Positions 24,560 to 33,410 are shown, counted from the first letter of the stretch. The stretch: DNA of 64,000 nt from Allosphingosinicella sp042666435 (GCF_042666435.1 NZ_JBHTDC010000001.1:496001-560000), one strand, 5' to 3'. Program-made: numbers and translations. The notes: a model not told the origin generated them from the sequence alone.

Positions 24560-24695
24560 CGGGTCTGCCCGGTACGAGCTTATGCGAACATCCCTGAGGC
24601 GATTCATCATCCTGGGGGGCTGTCCCTGGTCGGATCCTGGTCCGGTCTAAATGGCTCCCACCTGACGTAGAAGGCGTCAGAGGATATTCCAGCAA
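24560..24695 (+). ncRNA. ssrS: 6S RNA (regulator of RNA polymerase)
   Basis: The 152-bp space between zapA and fau is the usual site of ssrS. The sequence is non-coding and contains stretches I associate with alphaproteobacterial 6S RNA, such as TGCCCGGTACGAGC near the 5' side and AAATGGCTCCCACCTGA toward the 3' side. Ends are approximate and folding was not computed. Confidence 0.7.
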
Positions 24696-24700
24696 CGGCC

Positions 24701-25282
24701 ATGGCGGTCCCGTCACCCTCCTCCAAGGCGCAGATACGCGCCGATGCCCTCGAAGAGCGGCGCGATTTCGCGCGCGCGCTGACCCCCGCCTTGCGCGCCG
24801 ACCTGGAAGCGAAGCTCGCCGGCATCGTCGCTCCGCACCTGATCGGGGCACGGGTCATCGCTTTCTACCACCCTCTGAAGCACGAGATCGGCCCCTATGG
24901 AATCCGGGACTTTCTGGGCGACGGCCAGCGTGCCGCTTTCCCCTGGTTCGCCGGCCGCGACGCGAGGATGGTGTTTCGCGAGGCGCCCGCCGCCGAGCCT
25001 GGCCCGTGGGGCGTTCTCCAGCCGGCCGCCGAGGCGGAGGCGCTCGCGCCCGACCTGGTGCTGGTGCCGCTGGTGCTCGCCGACCGGCGGGGGACCCGCA
25101 TCGGCCACGGCAAGGGCCATTACGACCGGGCGCTTGCGCACCTGCGTGAAGGCGGCCATGGCGTCCGCACGATAGGCATTGGCTGGGAAACGCAGATCAG
25201 CGAGATCCCCATTCCCGCCGACCCCTGGGACGTCCCGCTGGACGCCCTTGCCACCCCCGCCGAATGGATTGAGTGCCGATGA
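24701..25282 (+). CDS. fau: 5-formyltetrahydrofolate cyclo-ligase
   Basis: ATP-dependent conversion of 5-formyl-THF to 5,10-methenyl-THF in folate metabolism. 193 aa. Family features: the N-terminal basic helix, IGARVIAFYHPLKHEIG, and the C-terminal phosphate-binding loop RRGTRIGHGKGHYDRAL. Follows the 6S RNA and overlaps the next gene by four bases (ATGA). Confidence 0.93.
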   Translation: MAVPSPSSKAQIRADALEERRDFARALTPALRADLEAKLAGIVAPHLIGARVIAFYHPLKHEIGPYGIRDFLGDGQRAAFPWFAGRDARMVFREAPAAEPGPWGVLQPAAEAEALAPDLVLVPLVLADRRGTRIGHGKGHYDRALAHLREGGHGVRTIGIGWETQISEIPIPADPWDVPLDALATPAEWIECR

Positions 25283-25491
25283 GCGAGCCGAGCTGGCGCA
25301 AACCCGTTGGCATGGGCCTCATCCTGCTGCTGATCCTGGTCTGGACGGTGATCGTGGCGAGCGCGTCCGACCTGCTCACCGGCCTGCCCTGGCCGATCCA
25401 CGCGCTTTATTACGGCGTCGCCGGGATCGTCTGGATATTGCCGCTCAAGCCCTTGCTGCGGTGGATGGAAACCGGCCGCTGGCGAGCCTGA
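25279..25491 (+). CDS. DUF2842 family small membrane protein
   Basis: 70 aa with two hydrophobic helices (GLILLLILVWTVIVASA and ALYYGVAGIVWILPLKPL). The pattern SWRKPVGM... and ending PLLRWMETGRWRA matches the alphaproteobacterial DUF2842 family as I remember it. Function unknown. ATG 25279 overlaps the fau stop; a GTG two codons earlier is possible. Confidence 0.85.
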   Translation: MSEPSWRKPVGMGLILLLILVWTVIVASASDLLTGLPWPIHALYYGVAGIVWILPLKPLLRWMETGRWRA

Positions 25492-25521
25492 AGGAAGCCG
25501 TCGATGCGGCGATCCGTCGCA

Positions 25522-25554
25522 TAAAAAAACGCCCCCGCCGGAAGGCGGGAGCGT
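25522..25554 (-). terminator. Rho-independent terminator of the small secreted-protein gene
   Basis: Minus strand: an 11-bp stem ACGCTCCCGCC / GGCGGGGGCGT with loop TTCC is followed by seven T. It lies about 30 bases after the stop of the 78-aa gene. Confidence 0.9.
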
Positions 25555-25585
25555 CTCAGGAACCCAGCTTTTCTGTTATTATCGA

Positions 25586-25822
25586 TCAGTCAGGGCTGAC
25601 CGTCTCGTTATCGTCGGTCAGCTCGATCACGCCCCAGATGACGAGGCCGAGCAGGACGGCCGCGATCAGGTAGGTGCTGGTGCCGCCATCGAATTGAGCA
25701 TTGGCGCCATCGCTGCCAAGGCTCGTTTCGGCCGCCGGCGTGATCGTCGCTTGCGACTGCGCGGCCGCCGGAGCAACCGCGATCAGCGCCGCGGCGGCTG
25801 CCACGGATACAAATTTCCTCAT
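25586..25822 (-). CDS. Small secreted/membrane protein, function unknown
   Basis: 78 aa from ATG 25822, with a good AGGGTGGA ribosome-binding site. A signal peptide (MRKFVSVAAAAALIAVAPAA, cut near AAAQS) is followed by a short Thr/Ala/Gly-rich segment, then one hydrophobic helix (YLIAAVLLGLVIWGVIEL) and an acidic tail TDDNETVSPD. Monocistronic: its own strong terminator follows and a tRNA gene precedes it. Small proteins of this kind are common in sphingomonads; no function is known to me. Confidence 0.8.
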   Translation of the reverse strand: MRKFVSVAAAAALIAVAPAAAQSQATITPAAETSLGSDGANAQFDGGTSTYLIAAVLLGLVIWGVIELTDDNETVSPD

Positions 25823-25989
25823 AATTCCACCCTTGTTTTCAACTAGCCCGAGGCTGCTTCTAGGCAAATCATACCTGCCCCGCATCCCCCAATTTAGGTA
25901 TATTAGGCAGGTAACACAATAAAATTGATTGGCCCGCTCCGCAGGTTACGCGGAACGCATGACGAAAGGCATGGATTCATTGGGAAAAA

Positions 25990-26066
<77 letters not shown>

Positions 26067-26118
26067 GTGGATGTGTGGGGCGCGAACTAGGCGAGCACCC
26101 GGAGGCTGTCAAGCGAGG

Positions 26119-27321
26119 CTAACGCCTATTTTGCGGCGCGGCATGATCCTCGGCCAGCTCGTCATGATGGCCGCCGGTGAGCGTGCCTTCCTCGAACAGG
26201 AATCCGGCGATGTCGGGCTTGCCGGCGGCGTCGAGGACGGTCTTGAGAATGATGAGCAGCGGCACGGCGAGCAGCGCCCCCGTCGTCCCCCACACCCACG
26301 CCCAGAAGCTCAAGGCGAGCAGGATCAGCAGCGGATTGATGGTGAGCCTCCGGCCCACGACCGAAGGCGTGATGATGTTCGCCTCGATGAGATGGATGAC
26401 CGCGAAGCTGATCGCCGGCAGCCAGGCGTAGAAAGGATCGGCAAACGCCATCAGTCCGCCAAGCGCGAGCAATAAGGTGGAGGCGATCGGCCCGAGATAG
26501 GGAATGTAGTTCAACACGGCGACGATGCCGCCCCACATCAACGGCGTCGGCATGTCGAGCAGCCACAGGACGAGCGCCACAACCAGGCCCATCGACATGT
26601 TCACCAGGGTGATGGTGCCGAGATAGGTGGAGGTGGCGTCGACGACCTGCTGGATGACCCGGGCGGTCGTCATCGCGCCGTCGAAGCTGGCGCGGGTGGT
26701 GATGGTCTGCTTGCGCATCCGCGTCCAGCCGGCGAGGAAGAAGAAGATGACCAGCACGGCGAAGAACAATTGGATCGCCGCATAAGGCGCGGACGAGGCG
26801 ATCAGGTCCAGCATCGAATTGGGCGTTTCGACCGTGACCCTCTGCTCGGCGGCGCCCGAATTGCCGAATTCGACGACGATGTCGTCGATGAACCGTTCGA
26901 GGCTCGCATAGATGTCGAGCAATGGCGCCAGCGTCTCCCGGATCCGCCCGATCCGCGCGGGAAGCAGCCTGATCCATTCGGTCGCGGGCAGGACGATCGA
27001 GGCGACTGCGATGTTGGCGAGGGCGATGAACAGCAGCACGCAGATCAGCGCCGAAAGCCCCGAAGGCACGCGCCTCCGCTCGAACCATTCGAGCAGCGGC
27101 ACCAGGGCGACCGCGATCACCAGCGCCGCCGTCACAGGCAGGAAGAATTCGGCTCCGGCCCGCAATGCGAACGGAAGCGCGATCGCTAGGCCGGCGCCGG
27201 CGATGAGGGTCAGCGCCGCGAGCAGCCGGTCGCGGCGAAAGGCGATCGCCTCCGATTCGAGGTGCAACTCGTCGGCGAGCCGCTCCTGCTCCTGCCCGTC
27301 GATGCCCCGCAGCCGCTTCAT
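26119..27321 (-). CDS. AI-2E family transporter (UPF0118/PerM-like permease)
   Basis: 400 aa polytopic membrane protein of the AI-2E transporter family, whose members are named for a proposed autoinducer-2 exporter but often transport other things, such as Na+/H+. About eight hydrophobic segments; the conserved central block VVALVLWLLDMPTPLMWG, LNYIPYLGPIAST and the C-terminal IEANIITPSVVGRRLTINP are typical. A charged N-terminal region of about 30 residues precedes the first helix. Flanked by two tRNA genes on the same strand. Confidence 0.9.
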   Translation of the reverse strand: MKRLRGIDGQEQERLADELHLESEAIAFRRDRLLAALTLIAGAGLAIALPFALRAGAEFFLPVTAALVIAVALVPLLEWFERRRVPSGLSALICVLLFIALANIAVASIVLPATEWIRLLPARIGRIRETLAPLLDIYASLERFIDDIVVEFGNSGAAEQRVTVETPNSMLDLIASSAPYAAIQLFFAVLVIFFFLAGWTRMRKQTITTRASFDGAMTTARVIQQVVDATSTYLGTITLVNMSMGLVVALVLWLLDMPTPLMWGGIVAVLNYIPYLGPIASTLLLALGGLMAFADPFYAWLPAISFAVIHLIEANIITPSVVGRRLTINPLLILLALSFWAWVWGTTGALLAVPLLIILKTVLDAAGKPDIAGFLFEEGTLTGGHHDELAEDHAAPQNRR

Positions 27322-27426
27322 CCGAATCCCTCGCTCCCGCCACCAAGAGGCCGCGCGAGAATGCCCGCCTTTTTCCTATCTTACCAGACCGCTATCCGTG
27401 CGCTTGGCTGAGCGCCGGCGCGGCGA

Positions 27427-27511
27427 TGGTGCCCCTGGCCCGAGTCGAACGGGCACTCCTTGCGGAACTCGATTTTGAGTCGAGCGCGTCTACCAATTCC
27501 GCCACAGGGGC
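27427..27511 (-). tRNA. tRNA-Leu (CAA)
   Basis: Minus strand GCCCCTGTGGCGGAATTGGT onward: 85 nt, a type II tRNA with a long variable arm. The anticodon stem CTCGA/TCGAG encloses CTCAAAA, anticodon CAA. The acceptor stem GCCCCTG pairs with CAGGGGC and CCA is encoded. Confidence 0.98.
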
Positions 27512-27583
27512 ACGGAGGCAGGGCGCGGTGCCTAGCGCACCGCCCTCCGCCCCGCAACCTGGGAAGTTATCGCGCCGGTCGGC

Positions 27584-29419
27584 TCAGGCCATCCGCTGCT
27601 GGACCCATTTGTCGACCTGCCGCTCAAGGACGGTCAGCGGCATCGCGCCCTTGAGCAGGATCTGGTGGTACTGGCGAATATCGAAGCGATCACCGAGCGC
27701 CGCCTTCGCCTCGCCGCGGATGCGGTCCCACATCGTGTGGCCGACCTTGTAGCTGCACGCCTGGCCGGGCGAGACGCAGTAGCGGTCGATCTCGCGCTGG
27801 GTGCGCGGGCGGGGGAAGCCGATCGTCTCGACCATGTAATCGGTCGCCTGCTCGCGGCTCCAGCGCTTGTGGTGGATGCCGGTATCGACCACCAGCCGCG
27901 CCGCGCGGAACAGCAAAGACTGGAGCATGCCGGCGCGGCCCAGCGGATCGCCTTCATAGACGCCCATCTCGTCGGCGAGCTGCTCGGCATAAAGCGCCCA
28001 CCCTTCCGTATAGGCGCCGAACGGGCTCAGTTTCAGCAGCATCGGCGTCGCCGGGCTCTCCTGCGCCAGGCTGATCTGGAGGTGATGACCGGGCGAGGCC
28101 TCGTGATAGGTGAGCGAAGCAAGGCCGTATTTCGGCCAGTCATGCGTGTCCTTGAGGTTGATATAATAAAGCGCCGGACGGGACCCGTCGAACGGGGCGA
28201 GATTGTAATAGCCGTTGGATGCGCCGTCCTGGATGAGCTCCGGCACCCGGACGACCTCGACCTTGGCCTTGGGCAGGGTCGCGAACGCCTGGGGCAGCAG
28301 CGCATCCAGCTCCTTCATCTGCGCGTTGAGGCTGGCGATCAGGGCCGCCCTGCCCTCGTCATTGTTGGGATAGAGCTGCGCCGGATCCTGGTTGAGCGCG
28401 GTCAGCCGCGCGCCGACCGTGCCGCCACTCATCCCCTGCGCCTTGAGGATCGTATCGATCCGCGCGGTGATGTCCGCAACCTGTTCGACACCGAGCTGGT
28501 GGACCTCCTCCGGGCTCATCGTCGTGGTCGTCGACGAGCGCACCGCGGCGGCATAATAATCGGCGCCGTCGGGCAGGCGACACACGCCGGCGTCGTCACT
28601 CGCCTTCGCCCGCAGCTCCTCGACCAAAGCGATCTGCCGGTCCAGCGCGGGGAAGACCTTGTCGGCGACGATCGCCTCGGCCTGGGCCGCATGGTCGCCC
28701 GCGAGCCCGGCTTCCCTGGCCCGTCGCGCGATCGAGGTGACGAGCACGGTCTGGGCCGCGGGCTGGTCGCGCAGCGCTTTCATCTGGCCCAGCGCCGTGT
28801 CGAGGGCGAAGGAGGGCGCGAAAACGCCGAGAGCGGCGTCGGCGCGGACGCTCTCGCTGTTCTGGTCGAGCGCGGTCGCGAAGCCGGACAGCCGCGCCAG
28901 ATAGGCGTCGCCGTCCGTTCCATCCTTGATCGGATGCTGCGAATCAAGGAAATCCGGCACGCTCTGATAGGCACCGTCCTGCTGGCTGATGACGTAAGGC
29001 GTGTAGCCGACGCCATTATTGCCGTATGGGAATTTCTCGCCGCCTTCGACGATGCCGTCGGTCAGGTAGCTGGCGCAATCGTGATGGAGCGCGCTCGTCT
29101 CCGACAAGGCCGCGCGGTCGATCGCGCCGAACTCGGCGTGGAAGCCTTTGGCGGTCGCGAGTTGGCGGGCCTGTCCTGCCTTGGAATAATCGGAGAGCTG
29201 CGACCGGAGCGGCGCGCGCGGCCCCTTGTCGAGGCCGAGCATGGTCGCGAATTCAGGGCTCGTATCCATGAAATTGTAGAAGACGCGGTCGAGCAGAGCG
29301 GCGAGCTTCGCATCCTCCGTCCCCGCCTGCGCCCAGGCCGCGCGCGTGAAGCCGCCACCCACCATGAGCGCGATGGCCGAAGCCGTGCTGGCGGACAGGA
29401 TGAAAGACCGGCGATCCAT
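27584..29419 (-). CDS. DUF885 family protein, putative exported metallopeptidase
   Basis: 611 aa from ATG 29419. The N-terminus MDRRSFILSASTASAIALMV resembles a Tat-type or Sec signal with twin Arg (RRSF), cut after WAQA. The body is DUF885, a helical gluzincin-like fold: YHEASPGHHLQISL contains an HExxxGHH-type zinc site, and EGWALYAEQLADEMG provides the downstream Glu. Substrates are unknown for most members. The C-terminal ~60 residues (QILLKGAMPLTVLERQVDKW) are also typical. A longer frame upstream was not used. Confidence 0.9.
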   Translation of the reverse strand: MDRRSFILSASTASAIALMVGGGFTRAAWAQAGTEDAKLAALLDRVFYNFMDTSPEFATMLGLDKGPRAPLRSQLSDYSKAGQARQLATAKGFHAEFGAIDRAALSETSALHHDCASYLTDGIVEGGEKFPYGNNGVGYTPYVISQQDGAYQSVPDFLDSQHPIKDGTDGDAYLARLSGFATALDQNSESVRADAALGVFAPSFALDTALGQMKALRDQPAAQTVLVTSIARRAREAGLAGDHAAQAEAIVADKVFPALDRQIALVEELRAKASDDAGVCRLPDGADYYAAAVRSSTTTTMSPEEVHQLGVEQVADITARIDTILKAQGMSGGTVGARLTALNQDPAQLYPNNDEGRAALIASLNAQMKELDALLPQAFATLPKAKVEVVRVPELIQDGASNGYYNLAPFDGSRPALYYINLKDTHDWPKYGLASLTYHEASPGHHLQISLAQESPATPMLLKLSPFGAYTEGWALYAEQLADEMGVYEGDPLGRAGMLQSLLFRAARLVVDTGIHHKRWSREQATDYMVETIGFPRPRTQREIDRYCVSPGQACSYKVGHTMWDRIRGEAKAALGDRFDIRQYHQILLKGAMPLTVLERQVDKWVQQRMA

Positions 29420-29472
29420 TGAGTGTTCCCCTTTTTGAATTTCGTGAGATGTTTCAGAGCAGCGCCGCGCCG

Positions 29473-30981
29473 TCAATTCCTCGGCGCCTGTCGCCGGTAG
29501 CTGAGCGCCTCGGCGACGTGGATGCGGGCGACGCCCTCGCTTCCGGCGAGATCGGCGATGGTGCGGGCGACGCGGATGACGCGGTGGAAGCCGCGCGCGC
29601 TGAGCCGCATCGCCTCGGCCGCCTGGGCGAGCAGGCGGCGGCCGGGCTCATCGGGGGTCGCGACGGCGTCGAGCAGGTCGCCGTCCGCTTCGGCGTTGGT
29701 GCGGACCTTGTGATCGCGATAGCGCTCGGTCTGCGCGTCCCGCGCCGCCTTCACTCGCGCAGCGACCTCGGCCGAGCCTTCGGCGGGCGGCGGCAGGACG
29801 AGATCGGCGGCGGAAACGGCGGAAACGTCGACATGGAGATCGATGCGGTCGAGCAAAGGCCCGGACACCTTGGCCTGATAATCGGCGGCGCAGCGCGGCG
29901 CCCGCGAGCAGGCCAGCGCGGGATCCCCCAGATGGCCGCATCGGCAGGGATTCATCGCCGCGATCAGCTGGACCCGGGCCGGGAAGGTGACGTGGCTGTT
30001 GGCGCGGGCGACGCTGACCGTTCCGGTCTCGAGCGGCTGGCGCAGCGAATCGAGCACCGGCCGCTGGAATTCGGGGAGCTCGTCGAGGAACAGCACGCCG
30101 AGATGAGCGAGGCTGACTTCGCCGGGCCTGACCTTCAGCCCGCCTCCGACCAGCGCTGCCATGGAGGCCGAGTGATGCGGCGCACGAAAGGGACGGCTGC
30201 GCATCAGCCTCCCATCCACCAGCGAGCCGGCGACGCTCGCGACCATCGAGACTTCGAGCGCCTCGCCCGGCGTCAGCTCCGGCAATATTCCCGGCAGGCA
30301 GGCGGCGAGCAGCGACTTGCCCGCGCCCGGCGGGCCACTCATCAGCAGATTGTGGCCGCCCGCCGCCGCGATCTCCAGCGCTCGCTTGGCGGTCTCCTGG
30401 CCCTTCACCTGGACGAGATCGGGTCCGGAATCGGGCGGATCGGCCCGGCCGGGCACCGGCGGCGACAGCGCCGCCGTGCCACGGAAATGGTTGAGCAAGG
30501 CGATGAGGTCGGTTGCGGCGAGGACTTCGATGTCGCCCGCCCAGGCGGCCTCCGATCCCTGCGCCGCCGGGCAGATCAGGCCGAGATCGCGCGACGAAGC
30601 GTGCATCGCTGCCAGCAGCACGCCCGGCGACGGCGCCACCCGCCCGTCGAGCCCGAGCTCGCCGACGACGACATAACCCGCCAGCGTCTCGGCATCGATC
30701 GCGCCCATCGCCGCCAGCAGGCCGAGCGCGATCGGCAGATCGTAATGCGATCCCTCCTTGGGCAGATCGGCGGGCGACAGGTTGACGGTGATCCTTTTGG
30801 GCGGAAGCGACAGGCCGATCGCGGCGAGCGCGGCATGGACCCGCTCGCGGCTCTCGCCGACCGCCTTGTCCGGCAGTCCGACGACGAGGAATTTGGGCAG
30901 TCCGCTGGCGATCTGGACCTGCACCTCGACGGCGCGCGCCTCGAGCCCCAGAAACGCCACCGTGGCGACATGCGCGACCAT
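29473..30981 (-). CDS. comM: Mg-chelatase-like AAA+ ATPase ComM (YifB)
   Basis: 502 aa from ATG 30981. ComM is a hexameric helicase-like protein that promotes branch migration when incoming DNA recombines in natural transformation. Order: N-terminal ChlI-type domain (FLGLEARAVEVQVQIASGLP, KAVGESRERVHAAL), AAA+ core with Walker A SGPPGAGKSLLA and Walker B LGVLFLDELPEF, a Cys cluster NPCRCGHLGDPALAC with downstream APRC, and the C-terminal Mg_chelatase_C domain. Divergent from the unknown cassette beginning at 31188. dprA, another transformation protein, is also in this window. Confidence 0.95.
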   Translation of the reverse strand: MVAHVATVAFLGLEARAVEVQVQIASGLPKFLVVGLPDKAVGESRERVHAALAAIGLSLPPKRITVNLSPADLPKEGSHYDLPIALGLLAAMGAIDAETLAGYVVVGELGLDGRVAPSPGVLLAAMHASSRDLGLICPAAQGSEAAWAGDIEVLAATDLIALLNHFRGTAALSPPVPGRADPPDSGPDLVQVKGQETAKRALEIAAAGGHNLLMSGPPGAGKSLLAACLPGILPELTPGEALEVSMVASVAGSLVDGRLMRSRPFRAPHHSASMAALVGGGLKVRPGEVSLAHLGVLFLDELPEFQRPVLDSLRQPLETGTVSVARANSHVTFPARVQLIAAMNPCRCGHLGDPALACSRAPRCAADYQAKVSGPLLDRIDLHVDVSAVSAADLVLPPPAEGSAEVAARVKAARDAQTERYRDHKVRTNAEADGDLLDAVATPDEPGRRLLAQAAEAMRLSARGFHRVIRVARTIADLAGSEGVARIHVAEALSYRRQAPRN

Positions 30982-31128
30982 GCGGATCACCCCCAACGAA
31001 GTGTCCACTTTGGAGGGATGGATTCAAGAAGTCGAGCCTTCAAACGCTGAGCCGCCAATGGCTTCCGGGCGGAGCGGAGCGCGCTGGTGCGCAACCACGG
31101 CGAAGCCTCGCCATTTTAGTGCAAACCC

Positions 31129-31163
31129 TTGCCCTCTCCCGCGACGCTCCATGATAATCATGG
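31129..31163 (+). promoter_or_regulatory. Predicted promoter with overlapping palindrome, before the unknown three-gene cassette
   Basis: TTGCCC (31129-31134), 18 bases, then GATAAT (31153-31158), a near-consensus -10. A 15-bp perfect inverted repeat CCATGATAATCATGG (31149-31163, one central base) covers the -10. Transcription from here would give a leader of about 22 bases with a GGAGGAGGA ribosome site before ATG 31188. The overlap is what a repressor operator would look like; no regulator gene is adjacent. Confidence 0.5.
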
Positions 31164-31187
31164 GCGACCAATCGGAGGAGGATCGCC

Positions 31188-31481
31188 ATGCTTGAAGCAG
31201 CCGAAGGCCCGTCCCTGAACGAAGTCATCAACATTGTCGCCAAGGAGCGCGTATCCAAGCTCGATCCGGGCGAGGTCAAGGATATCCTGGCGCGCAACGG
31301 GATCAAAGACCTCGACGATCTCGTGCGAGAGACGCTGGGCGCCATTCGCGACGACCAGGGTGTCGGGACCGCCGGTCGTTCGACCTTCGTATACACCCAC
31401 GCCGTCTACAAGACCTCGGCGGTTTTCGATCAGGACATGATCAGGACGTTGCAGGAACGGATGAACGTCGCGCCCCGTTGA
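31188..31481 (+). CDS. Unknown small protein, first gene of an uncharacterised cassette
   Basis: 97 aa, no cysteine, no signal peptide and no membrane helix. Predicted mostly helical at the N-terminus (SLNEVINIVAKERVSKL, then LDPGEVKDILARNGIKDLDD), followed by a Gly/Thr-rich stretch with aromatic residues (TAGRSTFVYTHAVYKTSAVF) and a final helix. An excellent GGAGGAGG ribosome site lies seven bases upstream. Its stop overlaps the next start by one base (TGATG), so the products are likely made in matched amounts. The size and position would allow a small substrate or partner of the next protein, but no leader or core motif is recognisable. Confidence 0.75.
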   Translation: MLEAAEGPSLNEVINIVAKERVSKLDPGEVKDILARNGIKDLDDLVRETLGAIRDDQGVGTAGRSTFVYTHAVYKTSAVFDQDMIRTLQERMNVAPR

Positions 31482-32425
31482 TGTCGTCGCGAGAGGCGGC
31501 GGCCCTGGACAAAGCGTGCGACTGGGTGCTGCGCCGCCTCAAGCTCTTCGATCCGGGCAGCGAGGCTGGGGATTTTACGATCCCGCGCGCGCAGCAATTC
31601 TCGGAATTGCTGCTCACTGCCTACTGTCTATCGCGCAACGGGCCTCGATATGGGGACGTCGTCCATCGGATCGTCGACTGGTGCGAATCGAAGACGTTCA
31701 ACGACACGTACCGGAGGCGCCTCCGGTCCAATCCCGACGAGTTCGTGCTGTACAGCGACGTCCATGCCATTCTGGCTTATTTCGGCCGCGCCGACGCGGA
31801 AACGAGCGCGTATCTGCAAGCGCTTATAGACGCGGGCGCGCTGGGCGCGTTCGAGAAGGTCGCCCATCGGTGGCTGGACCTGCGTTTGTCGATGAGCTGG
31901 TCTGGCCTCGATCACGACTTGCCATCCTATCCCGAGCTGGTTGCCCAATCGATCGCCTCCTTCCGGAGGCCGATCGCGCCGTTCATCCTCTTCCCGACCT
32001 CGGAGGGCGCTTATGCATTCACCCATGTACTGATGTTCATCCACGGCTTTGGAACGAGCCGCGAAATGCTCGTCGACCCCGAGGTGGCGACGCAATGGGC
32101 GTCGGCGCTCCGGCAGCTCATGGTCGTTTCCGCTCGCGACCGGCACTGGGATCTGCTGGCCGAGTCTATTTTGTGTCACGACTGCATCGAATCGGCGCCC
32201 TCCGGATTGGCCGAGGAGGGGCTGGCGCTCCTTCTCGAACGGCAAGGCGCGAACGGGAATTTCCTCGGCCCAGAAGGCACCCTCGGAGCCTCGCTGGACC
32301 AGGCGGCGAACCCCTCTTTCATGTCCTATGAAGAGGCGGAATTCCGCTTCACCTATCACACCACCCTGGTCGCGATCATGCTTCTCGTGCACCGGCTTGG
32401 GCGGCGCGGCGGCGCGCTGCGATGA
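31481..32425 (+). CDS. Unknown helical protein, possibly DUF6895-like, second gene of the cassette
   Basis: 314 aa from ATG 31481. No signal peptide or membrane segment; predicted all-helical and likely cytoplasmic. Distinctive segments are PFILFPTSEGAYAFTHVLMF, then IHGFGTSREML, RHWDLLAESILCHDCIE and a C-terminal GANGNFLGPEGTLG. The order (E-x-Y-x-x-T-H, xFG, W-DLLAE-L) recalls DUF6895 proteins, which I know mainly from actinobacteria; this is a weak recollection without a search. A paired His and acidic residues could form a site. The stop overlaps the next gene (ATGA). Confidence 0.75.
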   Translation: MSSREAAALDKACDWVLRRLKLFDPGSEAGDFTIPRAQQFSELLLTAYCLSRNGPRYGDVVHRIVDWCESKTFNDTYRRRLRSNPDEFVLYSDVHAILAYFGRADAETSAYLQALIDAGALGAFEKVAHRWLDLRLSMSWSGLDHDLPSYPELVAQSIASFRRPIAPFILFPTSEGAYAFTHVLMFIHGFGTSREMLVDPEVATQWASALRQLMVVSARDRHWDLLAESILCHDCIESAPSGLAEEGLALLLERQGANGNFLGPEGTLGASLDQAANPSFMSYEEAEFRFTYHTTLVAIMLLVHRLGRRGGALR

Positions 32426-33093
32426 CCGTGCCAATCCGTTTTCATCGGCTGGCCGAAACACTGGGCATGGCGCCCGCGAGAATCCGGGCGACCGACCCGC
32501 CGGATGCGGCCCATCTTGCCCTTGACCTGTACGAAGCTCTTCTCGAAAGGCGCGCCACCGGAAAGAGCGCAAGCCTCAATGAGCTGCAAGGTCTGGGAAT
32601 CGCGCTGGCGGAACAGAATATGGCGGATTCGATAGACCTGGCGCCGGTCGCCGAGATCATCGCCATCTCGATCGATCTCCCGGCCGATGACCGCCAAAGC
32701 CGGTTCGTAATAAGGTATAAGGGACAATTCGTGCTGTCGCCCGCTGTCGGCCGCGCGCTGCGCCGAGCCCTCTCCGAGGATCATGCCCGACCGACTGCCG
32801 ACAATCTCGACGCCCTGATCGGCTTCGCGGCGTCCGAGATGTCGGCCGGCCACACCGGCAACGCTCTCGCGATCGTACGGTGGATCGTGGCATTCGACGC
32901 GGCGCCTTCGCTTCGGCGCCAGCTCGCGGCCTGGGTCGAAGCTCAAACGCCTCGCGCGGCGGATCCCGCGGCCGGAGAGATGCTTCGCCGCCTGACATTG
33001 TCGCAATGCGCGGATGATAGCCTCCGACTGGCGCGACTGTGGCGGCATGGCGCGCCGAGAGCCTTGTACGGACGCGCGGTCGCCCCAAATTAG
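32422..33093 (+). CDS. Unknown protein, third gene of the cassette
   Basis: 223 aa, soluble and mostly helical, one cysteine (LSQCADDSLRL). Segments such as VAEIIAISIDLPADDRQS and FVIRYKGQFVLSPAVGRAL suggest a mixed central part; the C-terminal half is Ala/Arg-rich helix. I recognise no family. The start overlaps the previous stop (ATGA). It ends five bases before the start of the PGPGW-like membrane gene, so four genes are probably on one mRNA. Confidence 0.7.
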   Translation: MTVPIRFHRLAETLGMAPARIRATDPPDAAHLALDLYEALLERRATGKSASLNELQGLGIALAEQNMADSIDLAPVAEIIAISIDLPADDRQSRFVIRYKGQFVLSPAVGRALRRALSEDHARPTADNLDALIGFAASEMSAGHTGNALAIVRWIVAFDAAPSLRRQLAAWVEAQTPRAADPAAGEMLRRLTLSQCADDSLRLARLWRHGAPRALYGRAVAPN

Positions 33094-33098
33094 AGTCG

Positions 33099-33410
33099 AT
33101 GACGATCGGCGAGAGATGGCGCAGCCTCAGCGGCATACCCGCGGTACGGACGAGTCTGTTCGTGCTCGGCTTGCTGCTCATGCTTTCGGCGCCGTTGGTG
33201 GGTGTCCTGCCCGGCCCCGGGGGAACCATCCTCTTTGGCGCCGGGCTGGCTCTCAGCCTCAAATATAGCGAGTGGGCGAAGCGCAAATATGTCCAGTTCA
33301 AGCGCCGCCATCCGCGCAAGGGTGCCTGGGCGGACTGGGGATTGCGGCGCCCCAGCGCCCGGCGGCGCGAGGCGCTGCGCAAGGAGCAGGAAGCCATCGG
33401 AGATGATTGA
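33099..33410 (+). CDS. Small PGPGW-like transmembrane protein
   Basis: 103 aa from ATG 33099 (MTIGERWRSLSGIPAV); a longer in-frame start would overlap the preceding gene. Two hydrophobic stretches (SLFVLGLLLMLSAPLVGVL and GTILFGAGLALSL) are joined by LPGPGGT, the loop that names the PGPGW family of putative membrane proteins. The C-terminal half is strongly basic (KRKYVQFKRRHPRKGAWADW, then LRRPSARRREALRK), suggesting contact with membrane or nucleic acid. Function unknown. A terminator follows. Confidence 0.8.
   Translation: MTIGERWRSLSGIPAVRTSLFVLGLLLMLSAPLVGVLPGPGGTILFGAGLALSLKYSEWAKRKYVQFKRRHPRKGAWADWGLRRPSARRREALRKEQEAIGDD

Noticed and set aside
31188..31481. RiPP precursor interpretation of the 97-aa protein
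   Set aside because: No cysteine, no recognisable leader or core, and no modification enzyme nearby; kept only as an open possibility within the cassette finding.
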